A DNA stretch of 64,000 nt from Lampropedia puyangensis (GCF_004833285.1 NZ_STFG01000013.1:47281-111280); one strand, 5' to 3'. Counted from the first letter of the stretch, positions 40,174 to 49,365 are shown. Notes: a model not told the origin generated them from the sequence alone. Numbers and translations are program-made.

Positions 40174-41439
40174 TTAGCGGTTGGTAGAGAGTGCTGCGGG
40201 AGTAGATGCGGCTTCGGTCGCTGCATCAAGCGTCGAGCTCTGGCTCTCGTCAACCACGATGACTGACCGGCCTTCGCGTAATCGGTCCAAGCCTTCAAGC
40301 ACCACGCTGGAGCTGCCCTCCAAGCCTTTGAGTACTACGGTGCGACCGCCGCTGCTTGGGCCAAGTTCAAGCACCCGTACATGGGATTTACCGTTATCGA
40401 CGACATACACATAACTGCCTTGTGATCCATGCTGAATGGCATCTGAAGGTATGGTTGTTGCCTCGTTCAATGTGGACAGTGTGAGACGAATATTGACGAA
40501 CTGATTGGGAAAGAGAACGTCATCGGTATTGCCAAATTGCGCCTTGATACGCAAGGTACCCGTGGTGATATCGATTTGGTTGTCGATTGAATCCAATGCG
40601 CCAGTCGCCAGCAATTGGCGGTTGTCGCGGTCCCAGGCCTGCACAGTAGCCCCTTCCTTTGGTCCGCGCTGTGCCGCGCGCACCGCCGCGACTTGCGATT
40701 CTGGAACGGTGAACAGCACATGAATCGGCTGGGTTTGCACAATCGTGAATAAACCATCGGCTTCGTTGGCGGCAATCAGGTTGCCTGCATCTACGCGGCG
40801 CATACCGACTTGTCCACTGATGGGAGCCGTGATGCGCGTGTAGGACAGCTGCAGCTGCGCTTCGTCGACTTGGGCTTGGTCGGCCAGTTGAGTGCCCTCC
40901 AGTTGCTGCACCAAGGCTTCTTGCCGCTCCAGTTGCAATCGCGCAATAGAGTCCTGTTCAAACAATTGGCGGTAGCGTGCCAGTTCGCTGCGGGCATTCT
41001 TCAGTTGGGCCTGGTTTTGCCGCTGTTGTCCACGAGCCTGTGCCAATGCGACTTCATAGGGCTTGGAATCAATTTCTGCCAGCAATTGGCCTGTTTTGAT
41101 GGATTGACCTTCGGTGACATGGACTTTCAACAAGGTGCCGGCAACGCGGCTGCGCACTGTAACCGCGTTAAATGGGGTAACCGTGCCAATGGATTGGGCT
41201 TGCACCGTGAAATCGTGTCGTGTGACGGGAGCTACCCGCACTGCAACTGGCGCGGCCCATTGGTTGGGTCCTTTAGGGGGCTCTGGCTGGGTGTTGCGCA
41301 GCAAGAAAAACCACAACGCTGCCAGAAAGAGGCCAACCACCAGTAGCCAAGCAAGCAAGCGTGCGGTGCTGATCGACGTTGGCGTGGGCGGTGCTGCAGG
41401 GGCTGTTTCGGGCAAAGAGTGGTCAGGAGCGGCAGGCAT
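40174..41439 (-). CDS. RND efflux periplasmic adaptor (MdtA-like membrane fusion protein)
   Basis: About 421 residues. One N-terminal membrane anchor (LLAWLLVVGLFLAALWFFLL) precedes the lipoyl half-motif GTLLKVHVTEGQSIKTGQLLAEIDSKPYE, an alpha-hairpin rich in Gln and Arg, and the beta-barrel segment ITAPISGQVGMRRVDAGNLI. It links the RND pump to an outer-membrane channel. ATG 41439 is chosen; a TTG at 41454 adds five residues. A promoter overlapped by a Fur box lies about 160 bases upstream, so the pump is probably iron-regulated. Confidence 0.93.
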   Translation of the reverse strand: MPAAPDHSLPETAPAAPPTPTSISTARLLAWLLVVGLFLAALWFFLLRNTQPEPPKGPNQWAAPVAVRVAPVTRHDFTVQAQSIGTVTPFNAVTVRSRVAGTLLKVHVTEGQSIKTGQLLAEIDSKPYEVALAQARGQQRQNQAQLKNARSELARYRQLFEQDSIARLQLERQEALVQQLEGTQLADQAQVDEAQLQLSYTRITAPISGQVGMRRVDAGNLIAANEADGLFTIVQTQPIHVLFTVPESQVAAVRAAQRGPKEGATVQAWDRDNRQLLATGALDSIDNQIDITTGTLRIKAQFGNTDDVLFPNQFVNIRLTLSTLNEATTIPSDAIQHGSQGSYVYVVDNGKSHVRVLELGPSSGGRTVVLKGLEGSSSVVLEGLDRLREGRSVIVVDESQSSTLDAATEAASTPAALSTNR

Positions 41440-41604
41440 ACAAAGCAGTGGCAAGAATCAGTACACATTCGCTAATTTTGCTTTTATGCAAGTTCATAGC
41501 GGCAAGCAACACGTAGGTGTTGAGGTTGTGCTGAAACAGATGGGAGGGGGGCGTATTGGCTACTACGGCGAGCAGTACAACCAAGGTATTTTCAAACAGA
41601 CCGG

Positions 41605-41634
41605 ATGATAACGATTATCAATTTTCTTTGTCAC
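41605..41634 (-). promoter_or_regulatory. Predicted sigma-70 promoter of the efflux operon
   Basis: On the minus strand GTGACA (41634-41629), an 18-base spacer and TATCAT (41610-41605), each one base from consensus. The Fur-like palindrome covers the -10 box and half the spacer. Predicted start near 41598, leaving about 158 bases of leader before the adaptor ATG. Confidence 0.6.
41606..41620. promoter_or_regulatory. Fur box
   Basis: TGATAACGATTATCA, a perfect palindrome with central CGA, matches the 7-1-7 Fur core TGATAATnATTATCA at 13 of 14 specified bases. Its place over the -10 region of the efflux promoter is where Fur would repress. Confidence 0.75.
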
Positions 41635-41650
41635 GAGAAAGGCGATGAAA

Positions 41651-41666
41651 CAAGGTATTTACCTTG
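41651..41666. repeat. Short perfect dyad between the efflux operon and the DUF294 gene
   Basis: CAAGGTA-TT-TACCTTG, seven-base arms. It lies 80 bases upstream of the DUF294-gene start and 30 bases from the Fur box. Possible operator of an unknown regulator; the 2-base spacer is unlike MerR-type sites. Confidence 0.4.
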
Positions 41667-41746
41667 GCTTTACATGATGGCATGGAGCACGCACACTGGC
41701 GTTGCAGCGCTGTCAGGGAGGCGTATTCAAAAAATAAAGGGCACAC

Positions 41747-43705
41747 ATGAGCAAGAAAGACACAGCACATGCGAGGCAAGCAAAGTTAGCGGTGACGCAA
41801 AACGTTCAGGCTTTGCTCGCTTTTTTGCGGCAGTACCCGCCGTTTGATGCGATGGCACAAAGCCATGTTCTGGAGTTACTGCATAGCAGTCGTTTGGTAT
41901 TTTTTGCACAGGGGCAGATAGTACTGGGCCCTGATGATGGCCCCGTCGCACATTGTTATGTACTGAGGCAAGGCGCGATCGTTGGCAAGCGGGAGCCTCG
42001 GCCAGAAATGCCAGAGGCAGACGATGTGGCTGTTCACATACACCCCGGTGATGGCTTCCCGTATGGTGCGCTTCTGGCTGAGCGCGCCTCGCGCAGAACC
42101 TACACGGCGCAACAAGACAGCTTTTGTCTCCAATTGCCGCAGGCAGATTTCGCCAGATTGCTGGAGCGCTCGGTAGCGTTTCGGCAGTTTGCCTTACAAG
42201 GGCTCAGCGGGCTACTTGGGCGAATCGGCTTGCAGATGCAAGCGCAGGCGGCCCAAAGTTTCAGCGGCGCTTCGCTGTTGGCAACGCCTTTGGCGCAACT
42301 GCTTGGGCCACACCCCGTTGCATGCGCCGCGCAGACAACGGTGCGTGATGCCGTGGCTTGTATGGAGGAATGCCACAGCACCAGCATCGGTGTGGTGGAT
42401 GCCCAATCCCATTTGCTGGGCATTTTCACTTTGCGCGATTTACGAGCCCTAGTGGCTGAGCCTGGCGCCGATTTGGCAATTCCTATTGCCGATGTAATGG
42501 CCGCTGACCCGAAAGCGTTGGCGAGCAGTGCAACCGCATTTGATGCGACCATCCTCATGACGCAGCACCACTTTGGGCATGTGTGCGTATTGGATGAGCA
42601 TGGCCGATTTAAAGGGGTGGTCTCTGAACGCGATTTACTGGCATTGCAGCGTGTGGATGTGGTGCAGTTGGCACGTTTGATTCGTAGAGCCTCTTCGGTC
42701 GAGGATCTGGCCTTGGTACGGGGCAGTATCACCAAACTCGTCGCTGATATGCTTGCACAAGGGGGCAGCGCTGAACAGGTGTTGCGGCTGGTGACGCAGC
42801 TCAACGACCATACGGTTGAACGCGTGATTGAGTTGATGCTTCACAAATATGGCGACCCAGGCATTGAGTTTGGTTGGATTGCCTTTGGCAGTGAAGCGCG
42901 CGGCGAGCAAACCTTGCTGACTGACCAAGATAACGGGCTGATTTTTCAGGCACAAGATCAAGCCCAGGCGCGCGTCTTTCAAGCACGGTTGCTGCCTCTG
43001 GCGCAGGCGATTAATCAAGGTCTGGACGCCTGTGGCTTAGCTTGGTGCAAAGGCAATGTCATGGCCAGCAATCCTGACCTGTGTTTGGCAGACTTTCAAT
43101 GGGCGAGTTTCATGGCACGCATGATGCGCAGCGGTAGTCCGCAAGACTTATTGCATGCGGTGATTTTTTTGGATGCACGATTGGTGTGGGGCGCTGATGC
43201 GGGCTTTTCTCAGATGCGCAGGCAAACCATTGAAATTTTGCAGCACGATAGTGCATTTCAGCGCCTGATGGCCGATTTGGCACTTCAGCGTGAACCCGCA
43301 GGAACCAGCCAATGGAGCCAGTGGACGCACAAACTGGCGCATGCGCTGGGCAAGTCAGAAGCACGCCTGGACCTCAAGACGCAGGCGTTGGCCTTGTTTG
43401 TGGATGCCATTCGTATACTGGCTTTGGCGCATGGCATTGACGTGGCCAGCACGGTGCTGCGCTTGCGGCGATTGGTAGAAATTGGTGTGCTGGAGCCGCA
43501 GCGGGCGCAGGCCTACGAACATGCCTTCAGCTATTTGCAGCAATTGCGCTTGGCTCACCACCAAGCGCAGTTACAAGAAGGTATACCTCTGGATAATGCA
43601 TTGCCTTTGAGCAGTCTCAACACTTTGGATCAGCGAGTGCTGCGCGGCGTCTTGCTAGAGGCTGAGCGCCTTCAGCAGCATTTGCGTGTGCGCTACCAGT
43701 TGTGA
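41747..43705 (+). CDS. cNMP-binding/CBS-pair/DUF294 nucleotidyltransferase-like regulator
   Basis: A 652-residue soluble multidomain protein. Residues 20-140 are a Crp-like beta-roll (HCYVLRQGAIVGKREPRPE). Two CBS repeats follow at about 180-305 (VACMEECHSTSIGVVDAQSHLLGIFTLRDL; HVCVLDEHGRFKGVVSERDL). A GlnD-type nucleotidyltransferase domain has motif GSEARGEQTLLTDQDNGL (about 385), and a helical DUF294 C-terminal domain ends the protein. The metal-binding aspartates TDQD are kept, so activity is possible. In other proteobacteria such proteins sit beside a DnaQ-like exonuclease, as here (23 bases apart). The role is not established; nucleotide-dependent signalling is inferred. Confidence 0.9.
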   Translation: MSKKDTAHARQAKLAVTQNVQALLAFLRQYPPFDAMAQSHVLELLHSSRLVFFAQGQIVLGPDDGPVAHCYVLRQGAIVGKREPRPEMPEADDVAVHIHPGDGFPYGALLAERASRRTYTAQQDSFCLQLPQADFARLLERSVAFRQFALQGLSGLLGRIGLQMQAQAAQSFSGASLLATPLAQLLGPHPVACAAQTTVRDAVACMEECHSTSIGVVDAQSHLLGIFTLRDLRALVAEPGADLAIPIADVMAADPKALASSATAFDATILMTQHHFGHVCVLDEHGRFKGVVSERDLLALQRVDVVQLARLIRRASSVEDLALVRGSITKLVADMLAQGGSAEQVLRLVTQLNDHTVERVIELMLHKYGDPGIEFGWIAFGSEARGEQTLLTDQDNGLIFQAQDQAQARVFQARLLPLAQAINQGLDACGLAWCKGNVMASNPDLCLADFQWASFMARMMRSGSPQDLLHAVIFLDARLVWGADAGFSQMRRQTIEILQHDSAFQRLMADLALQREPAGTSQWSQWTHKLAHALGKSEARLDLKTQALALFVDAIRILALAHGIDVASTVLRLRRLVEIGVLEPQRAQAYEHAFSYLQQLRLAHHQAQLQEGIPLDNALPLSSLNTLDQRVLRGVLLEAERLQQHLRVRYQL

Positions 43706-43728
43706 GATGACCATCCTAAGGATTACCC

Positions 43729-44526
43729 ATGTGGGCACGTTTTCAACAATGGTTTAAACCACAAGCGGGTTTAGCGCGTGCGGCAAATCAGGCTCAACCG
43801 GCACTGGCTCAGGCGCAGCAGCACCGTATCGATGAGCGCATGCAGGCGTGGCTAAGTCGCATGCAAACCGCAACGCTTGTTTCAGAAGACGAATCACGTC
43901 TTTCAACACAAACCGTGGTCGTGGTGGATGTGGAGTCCACAGGCTTGAATCATGAAAAAGATGCCATTCTCTCGATTGGTGGCGTGCGAATCGTGCGCCA
44001 GGGAATTGATTTAGGCTGCAGCTTTGAGCGCGTCATGAATGTGCAGATTCCATTGACGGGCGTAAGCCAACTCTTTCATGGGCTGACGCAGCAAGACTTG
44101 GCCGCAGGCGATGACCCGCGGTTGGTGCTGATGGACTTGCTGGAATGGGGGCAGGGGGCTGTATGGCTGGCTTGGCATGCTTGGTTTGACCAAGCTTTGC
44201 TCCATAAAGCTTTGACGTTGTGGTTTGACGCACCGCGGCTCAAAACTGAAGATTGGGCCAAACGCTTGCCCGTGTATGACTTGGCGCATGCGATGCCTGC
44301 ATTGTTTCCTCAGTACCAAAGTGCGGGCGCTGATTTAGATGCATGGTTGCAGCGGTTGGGATTGACCCACTCACAACGACACAACGCTGTGGCCGATGCG
44401 ATGGCTACAGCAGAGCTGGCTTTAATCGCCATGCATCAGGCACAGCGGCAAGGCATCGAGACGTGGACGCAATGGCATGCCATGGCAGCAAAATACCAGA
44501 AAGCCAAAGTGCCTATAGGTCTGTAA
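43729..44526 (+). CDS. DnaQ-like 3'-5' exonuclease (DEDDh)
   Basis: A 265-residue exonuclease of the DNA polymerase III epsilon superfamily. ExoI is VVDVESTGLNHEKDAILSIGGV (Asp and Glu), ExoII is around WLAWHAWFDQALLHKAL, and ExoIII is HNAVADAMATAELAL with the general-base His and last Asp. It is not the replicative epsilon subunit, because there is no polymerase-binding tail and the length and neighbours differ. It is cotranscribed with the cNMP/CBS/DUF294 gene. Confidence 0.9.
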   Translation: MWARFQQWFKPQAGLARAANQAQPALAQAQQHRIDERMQAWLSRMQTATLVSEDESRLSTQTVVVVDVESTGLNHEKDAILSIGGVRIVRQGIDLGCSFERVMNVQIPLTGVSQLFHGLTQQDLAAGDDPRLVLMDLLEWGQGAVWLAWHAWFDQALLHKALTLWFDAPRLKTEDWAKRLPVYDLAHAMPALFPQYQSAGADLDAWLQRLGLTHSQRHNAVADAMATAELALIAMHQAQRQGIETWTQWHAMAAKYQKAKVPIGL

Positions 44527-44571
44527 GAACGTGTTTTGAGTGCGCGTGGCGTTGGGGTAGACGGTGCTGGC

Positions 44572-45483
44572 TTACTGGTTGGCAATGTGGCCATCAGCAG
44601 AGATGCTGGCCGCGCCGCTGGCAACCAGTTGCAGGGTCAATTGGTCGAGCCAATCGGTCATGGGCATGGTGCTTTGGCCCATCAGGTGGCGCAAGCGCTC
44701 TAGATAAGGGGTGACCAGCCCCCATTGGTGTAAGGCTTGGCGTGAAATGTGCTGCCACTCCAACAGCTTGAATTTGACCAGCACTTTAGCTGCATAGTGT
44801 GCATGTTTGACGGGGTGATTGGCAAACTGCTCTAGGCGAGAACGTGCTGCTTTGAGGGCTGCAGCTGTGTCGTCAAAAGGCTTGCCATGACCAGGAATAA
44901 TGTGCCGCGGTTTGAGTTGCTCGATGGTGTCCAACGTTTTGGCCATTACGTCGAAGGCCTCAATGCCTTCAATTTCAGGGAAAATCACGCCAAAGCCGTT
45001 TTCCCACAAGGCATCTGCAGAGATCAGCGTAGCTGACTGCGGCTCAAACAAAATGACCATGTCAGGGTCATGGCCAGCTGCGCCATGCACTTGCCAGTGT
45101 GCATCCCCCAATGGACGGACATCGCCAATGCGCAGCGCTCCTGTAGCTTCAAATCGTGGGCATTGCTGGCCAGTAGCATGAAAACTGAGTTTGTCTTCAT
45201 CCCACGCTTGTACCAGTGGCAAGCACCCGTTGGGTACCCATGTTTGCAGCGTTGCCCAGTGCTGCTGCAAAGCGGCATTGCCGCCACAATGGTCGCTGTG
45301 CAGATGGGTATTGATGACGTGCTGTAAGGGGGCGCCTGCCAATGCGTGCGCAACCAAATCAACCGTTTGTTGCGCGTGGGTGGCGTAGCCCGTGTCTACC
45401 AAAGCATTGCCATAGCGGCCTTGCAATAAAACGCAGTTAGAGGATAGCCATCCCCTCTCAAACACAGTCAGGTTCGCTTGCAT
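44572..45483 (-). CDS. Metallo-beta-lactamase-fold hydrolase
   Basis: A 303-residue MBL-fold protein. The zinc motif is NTHLHSDHCGGNAAL (HxHxDH), the second His is in HGAAGHDPDMVIL, the bridging Asp in LISADALWENGFG, and the last His in IIPGHGKPF. The C-terminal helical part (about 240-300) is longer than in glyoxalase II. It resembles the SoxH/quinoprotein-associated branch, but no such system is nearby. It lies 67 bases downstream of the cystathionine lyase gene on the same strand; a sulfur-related role is only a guess. Confidence 0.85.
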   Translation of the reverse strand: MQANLTVFERGWLSSNCVLLQGRYGNALVDTGYATHAQQTVDLVAHALAGAPLQHVINTHLHSDHCGGNAALQQHWATLQTWVPNGCLPLVQAWDEDKLSFHATGQQCPRFEATGALRIGDVRPLGDAHWQVHGAAGHDPDMVILFEPQSATLISADALWENGFGVIFPEIEGIEAFDVMAKTLDTIEQLKPRHIIPGHGKPFDDTAAALKAARSRLEQFANHPVKHAHYAAKVLVKFKLLEWQHISRQALHQWGLVTPYLERLRHLMGQSTMPMTDWLDQLTLQLVASGAASISADGHIANQ

Positions 45484-45550
45484 AGCGGGCTCCAGGGTGA
45501 ATGTGATGTGCCCAAGGCGGTGTTATGGTTTTAATGCTTGTACAGCCAAA

Positions 45551-46813
45551 CTAGGACGCATTTGCTTGGCGATGAATGGTCTCTAGCGCTTGGGCCAGGT
45601 CTGCTTGCAAGTCATCTGGATTTTCGAGGCCAATGCAAAGCCGCAGCAGACGTTTTGAAGGCGCACTTTCCATGCTGACGGCCAAATCACGGTCTCCGCG
45701 CAAATCATAGGCCATCACCAGACTGACCGGGCCGCCCCAGCTGTAGCCGATTTTGAACCATTGCAAGGCTTCGCAAAAGGCATCGACTTGCGCGTCGCTC
45801 CAACTGGCATGCGGAAAAAATGAGACAAGGCCTGCTGCCTGGCTGTGCGGCTTGTGGCCACACAAACGTTGCCAATACACATGGCCAGGGCTGCAGGGCA
45901 GAGCAGGGTGGCGCACTTGTGCCACTGCAGGGTGTTGCGCCAGGAAACGTGCCAACTGCTGCGCACTGCGGTCTTGCGCGGTGTAGCGCAGTTCAATGCT
46001 GGGCAGCGCACGCAAAATAGCTTCTACGTCATTCATCCCAACGCCAAAGCCCAGTTGCATGTGGCAGCGTTTGAGTGTTTTGTGCAGTTCGGGATTTTGG
46101 GTGCATACGCTGCCCATCAGGACGTCGCCTCCTCCACTAGGGTATTTGGTCAGTGCGTGAACGCTGATATCCAATTGCAGCGCGCATCCATCTTGGTCGC
46201 GCAAGTCAAATGGAGAAAATGCCAATCCAGCCCCCCAAGTATTGTCAAGTGCACAAGGCACCTTGGCTTGATTACAAACACGAATCAAACCTTGCAGATC
46301 AGGGAACTCTAGTGTCACAGACCCTGCTGCTTCAAGCCATACGAGCTGGGTATTGGGCGTGAGTTTTTGTGCTAAATCTTGTGCATCCAAGGGGTCATAA
46401 ACCGCATGCTCTATGCCATAGGACTGTAAAAAATGCTCGGCAAAGTACTTGTTAGGGCCATACACGTTGTCTGGTAGCAATACTCGTCCGCCCGGTTTGA
46501 GTAGCGCCAAGTTCACCATATTCAGGGCAGCCAGCCCACTAGGCGCCAGAATGCAATGCTTGGCCCCTTCTAGGGCCGCCAATCGCTCTTCTAAAACAAA
46601 GCTGGTTGGTGTGCCATGCAGACCATAGGTATAGGTGGTTTTAAAGGCCCAGTCCCGTTGGCGTACTGCTTCCATGGAGGGGAAAAAGATGGTCGAGCCT
46701 TTAGCCACTGGCGTTGCTGGCGACGCAAACCCTTCTGGCGGGGTATAGGGGTGATGGATCAACTGGGTTGATGGGGAGCGGCTGGGGCGCAGTGGTTTTG
46801 AAGATTCATCCAT
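45551..46813 (-). CDS. metC: Cystathionine beta-lyase (Cys/Met metabolism PLP enzyme)
   Basis: A 420-residue PLP enzyme of the trans-sulfuration family. YTYGLHGTPTSFVLEERLAALEG is the phosphate/neighbouring-subunit segment and SVHALTKYPSGGGDVLMG carries the PLP lysine (about residue 235). LDNTWGAGLAFSPFDL contains the Asp that contacts the PLP ring. The closest functional match is the beta-lyase MetC form that uses cystathionine to make homocysteine, although substrate choice within this family is hard to read. It begins a two-gene unit with the MBL-fold gene. Confidence 0.88.
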   Translation of the reverse strand: MDESSKPLRPSRSPSTQLIHHPYTPPEGFASPATPVAKGSTIFFPSMEAVRQRDWAFKTTYTYGLHGTPTSFVLEERLAALEGAKHCILAPSGLAALNMVNLALLKPGGRVLLPDNVYGPNKYFAEHFLQSYGIEHAVYDPLDAQDLAQKLTPNTQLVWLEAAGSVTLEFPDLQGLIRVCNQAKVPCALDNTWGAGLAFSPFDLRDQDGCALQLDISVHALTKYPSGGGDVLMGSVCTQNPELHKTLKRCHMQLGFGVGMNDVEAILRALPSIELRYTAQDRSAQQLARFLAQHPAVAQVRHPALPCSPGHVYWQRLCGHKPHSQAAGLVSFFPHASWSDAQVDAFCEALQWFKIGYSWGGPVSLVMAYDLRGDRDLAVSMESAPSKRLLRLCIGLENPDDLQADLAQALETIHRQANAS

Positions 46814-47004
46814 GGCAGGAGGCTAAAGATAGGAATACACTGATTGGCACGCCGGTTCAGCGTTGCCTGCAGGCTAACACCATAGCAAATTGCGAGGGCG
46901 CTGCAACGGGAGTTGTTCAATTAAATCGGGTGTATGCGGACAAGATGCCTGTGAAGGCTACCCGATGAGTACAACATGTTTACTTTCAACATAAGGAATC
47001 GCGT

Positions 47005-47559
47005 ATGAGCAAGACAATTGCAGTGATCGTGGGGAGTTTGAGTGTGAAATCCATCAACCGCCGCTTCGCGCAAGCCTTGATTAAGCTAGCGCCTGCCGAT
47101 GTTGCGTTTGAGTTTGTAGAGATCGGCGACTTGCCGCTGTACAACTACGATGACGACGCCAACCAGGCCGCATCAGTCAAACGTGTCAAGGCACAAATTC
47201 AAGCAGCGGATGGTGTGTTGGTGGTTACGCCAGAGTACAACCGCTCCATTCCTGCTGCATTGAAAAACGTTATTGACCACGCCTCTCGCCCTTACGGTGA
47301 CAACACTTGGAACAACAAGGTTGGCGCCATTATCGGCACATCGCCTGGTGGTGTGGCCACTGCACTGGCTCAAAACCATTTGCGTGCTATTTTGTCTGCA
47401 CAAGGAACGATCTTGATGCAAGGTCCTGATGCGTTTGTTCAGTTCACAGAAGGGCTCGTGACCGAACAGGGCACGATTGGCGAGAAAAGCCATGCGTATT
47501 TGCAAGGCTGGCTCAATAAATTTTTGGCGTGGGTGGAGACTAACGCCGCGAAAGCATGA
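47005..47559 (+). CDS. NADPH-dependent FMN reductase (flavodoxin-like)
   Basis: A 184-residue flavoprotein of the ChrR/YieF/SsuE group. The FMN-phosphate loop is VGSLSVKSINRRFAQAL near the N-terminus. The second flavin motif TPEYNRSIPAALKNVIDHASRP lies about residues 75-100. GAIIGTSPGGVATALAQNHLR is the third conserved stretch. It probably reduces quinones, chromate-like oxidants or free flavin using NAD(P)H. AAGGAATCGCGT precedes the ATG. It is a single gene ended by a strong terminator. Confidence 0.92.
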   Translation: MSKTIAVIVGSLSVKSINRRFAQALIKLAPADVAFEFVEIGDLPLYNYDDDANQAASVKRVKAQIQAADGVLVVTPEYNRSIPAALKNVIDHASRPYGDNTWNNKVGAIIGTSPGGVATALAQNHLRAILSAQGTILMQGPDAFVQFTEGLVTEQGTIGEKSHAYLQGWLNKFLAWVETNAAKA

Positions 47560-47609
47560 CCAGCGTGCGTCATCGGTTCTGGCGAACGGACGTTCAGTTC
47601 TGATGCATG

Positions 47610-47646
47610 AAAAGCCGCGCCATCCAATAAGGATGGCGCGGCTTTT
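47610..47646. terminator. Perfect bidirectional terminator
   Basis: Sixteen-base arms AAAAGCCGCGCCATCC (47610-47625) and its exact complement (47631-47646) around loop AATAA, between the converging FMN reductase and lysA genes. Confidence 0.95.
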
Positions 47647-47670
47647 AGTAGATATGCTGAAGCTCGATGC

Positions 47671-48954
47671 TTACTGTTCGGCTTGCAACATTTGTTGAAG
47701 GCTGTCGCGTTGGCGAATGACCCGGGCATTAGTGCCGTCCACAAGGATTTCTGCCGCCCTTGGACGCGTGTTGTAGTTGCTGGCCATGCTCATAGAGTAA
47801 GCGCCAGCTGAGTAGACGGCCAATAAATCACCTTGTTGCACATGGAGATGGCGATCTCGCCCTAGCCAGTCACCGCTTTCACAGACGGGGCCCACTACAT
47901 CGTAGAGCGGGGCCGTATCAGGGTTGTGCGTGGCTGTTTCCTGGACTCCGGTGATGGTGTGGTAGGCCTGGTACATGGCCGGGCGTGGCAGGTCGTTCAT
48001 GGCTGCATCCACAATGCAGAAGTGCTTTTCTTCGCCGGGCTTTAAATACAACACTTCCGTCAAGCAAATCCCCGCGTTGCCCACGAGCGAGCGACCTGGT
48101 TCAATCATAAAGTGGCGCTGCCCGTATCCACGAGCATCTGCACGGGCAAACATCTTGGCCCACAAATCGCTTGCCACTGGTGGCTTCTCGTTTTGGTATT
48201 GAATGCCTAAACCGCCGCCGCAATCAATGTGCGACAAAGCAATACCACAAGCTTCAACGGCTTCGACCAAATCGAGCAGGCGATCCAGAGCATCAAGGTA
48301 AGGCGCTTCAGTGGTAATTTGTGAGCCGATATGGCAATCAATGCCTTTGACCTCAATATGAGGCAATGCTGCAGCATGTTTGAACACTGTGAGCGCACGT
48401 TCATGCGCGATGCCGAATTTATTGCTCTTGAGCCCGGTCGAAATATAAGGATGGGTTTGTGCATCGACATCGGGATTGACGCGCAGGCTGATCGGGGCGC
48501 GCACGTTGAGTCCTTGGGCTACGCTGTTGAGCACCTCCAGCTCGGCCTCACTTTCAATGTTGAAGCAGCCAATGCGCTTTTGCAGAGCCAACTGCATTTC
48601 TTGGCGCGTTTTTCCTACGCCTGAAAATACGATGGTTTCAGGCGCCGCACCTGCTACCAATGCGCGCTCTAGTTCCCCTGCGGACACGATGTCAAAACCA
48701 CATCCATGTTGAGCAAAAAAACGCAAAATCGACAAGTTCGAATTGGCCTTGACCGCATAGTGGATCGAGACATGACGGCCTTTGAATCCGTCTTGGTATG
48801 CCGTCAATGCGGCAGCCAATGCGGCTTGCGAATACACAAACAGTGGGGTGCCATGCTCTTTGGCCAGAGCGTCTACGCTGACATGTTCAGCATGCAATTG
48901 CCCATTTTTAAAGTGAAAAAATGGAGAGCCAGGAAGAGCGGATTGCGAAGACAT
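47671..48954 (-). CDS. lysA: Diaminopimelate decarboxylase
   Basis: Last step of lysine synthesis: PLP-dependent decarboxylation of meso-diaminopimelate. The 427 residues show the PLP lysine in HYAVKANSNLSIL (about residue 67), the glycine-rich phosphate loop DCGGGLGIQYQ, EPGRSLVGNAGICLTEVLY and the active-site CESGDWLGRDR. It lies 213 bases after lptM on the same strand, the arrangement found with dapF or lysA in many proteobacteria. Confidence 0.97.
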   Translation of the reverse strand: MSSQSALPGSPFFHFKNGQLHAEHVSVDALAKEHGTPLFVYSQAALAAALTAYQDGFKGRHVSIHYAVKANSNLSILRFFAQHGCGFDIVSAGELERALVAGAAPETIVFSGVGKTRQEMQLALQKRIGCFNIESEAELEVLNSVAQGLNVRAPISLRVNPDVDAQTHPYISTGLKSNKFGIAHERALTVFKHAAALPHIEVKGIDCHIGSQITTEAPYLDALDRLLDLVEAVEACGIALSHIDCGGGLGIQYQNEKPPVASDLWAKMFARADARGYGQRHFMIEPGRSLVGNAGICLTEVLYLKPGEEKHFCIVDAAMNDLPRPAMYQAYHTITGVQETATHNPDTAPLYDVVGPVCESGDWLGRDRHLHVQQGDLLAVYSAGAYSMSMASNYNTRPRAAEILVDGTNARVIRQRDSLQQMLQAEQ

Positions 48955-49167
48955 GGATAGGAATGGAATGAGAGGGGACGGAGAGAATAGATACTGATGG
49001 ACGACGCGCTCGTCCAGACGGGCTCAATAAAGGCAGCAGAGCTGCTTGAATTCATTTGGTCGCCAAGACTTCAACACATGAAGTGCATGGAGTGACGTAG
49101 TATGGCTTGTTGCTCGGAATCTGCCAACAGACAGGCTTTAAGGACAATAAAGCCGGCAGAGCAATGC

Positions 49168-49365
49168 TTATTGCGCTGCCCCAGTGTTGGTCGTCAAAAC
49201 TCCATTTTCATTGGCAGAGGCATCAGGAGCGGGGACATTAGGATTTTGCTCGTTGGGCAAATACAGTGGCCCGGTTTGGCCGCAGCCTGCCAAGGCTGAT
49301 GCGACTAAAACAGCGAGCCCAATAGGTTTTGCTGCGCGGATTACAATTTTGACAGTTTTGAGCAT
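49168..49365 (-). CDS. lptM: Small lipoprotein LptM (YifL-like)
   Basis: A 65-residue lipoprotein. The signal [15 protein letters not shown] ends in a lipobox with Cys near residue 28, followed at once by [11 protein letters not shown], the LptM signature CGQxGPLYLP. By family knowledge LptM helps the LPS translocon LptDE mature. ATG 49365 is used. Only 12 bases separate it from the divergent cyaY start, the same divergon as in E. coli. lysA follows downstream. Confidence 0.92.
   Translation of the reverse strand: MLKTVKIVIRAAKPIGLAVLVASALAGCGQTGPLYLPNEQNPNVPAPDASANENGVLTTNTGAAQ

Noticed and set aside
41114..41608. Plus-strand frame across the adaptor gene and intergenic region resembling an envelope-protein end
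   Set aside because: Two thirds is antisense to the adaptor gene and the rest has no ribosome site or domain.
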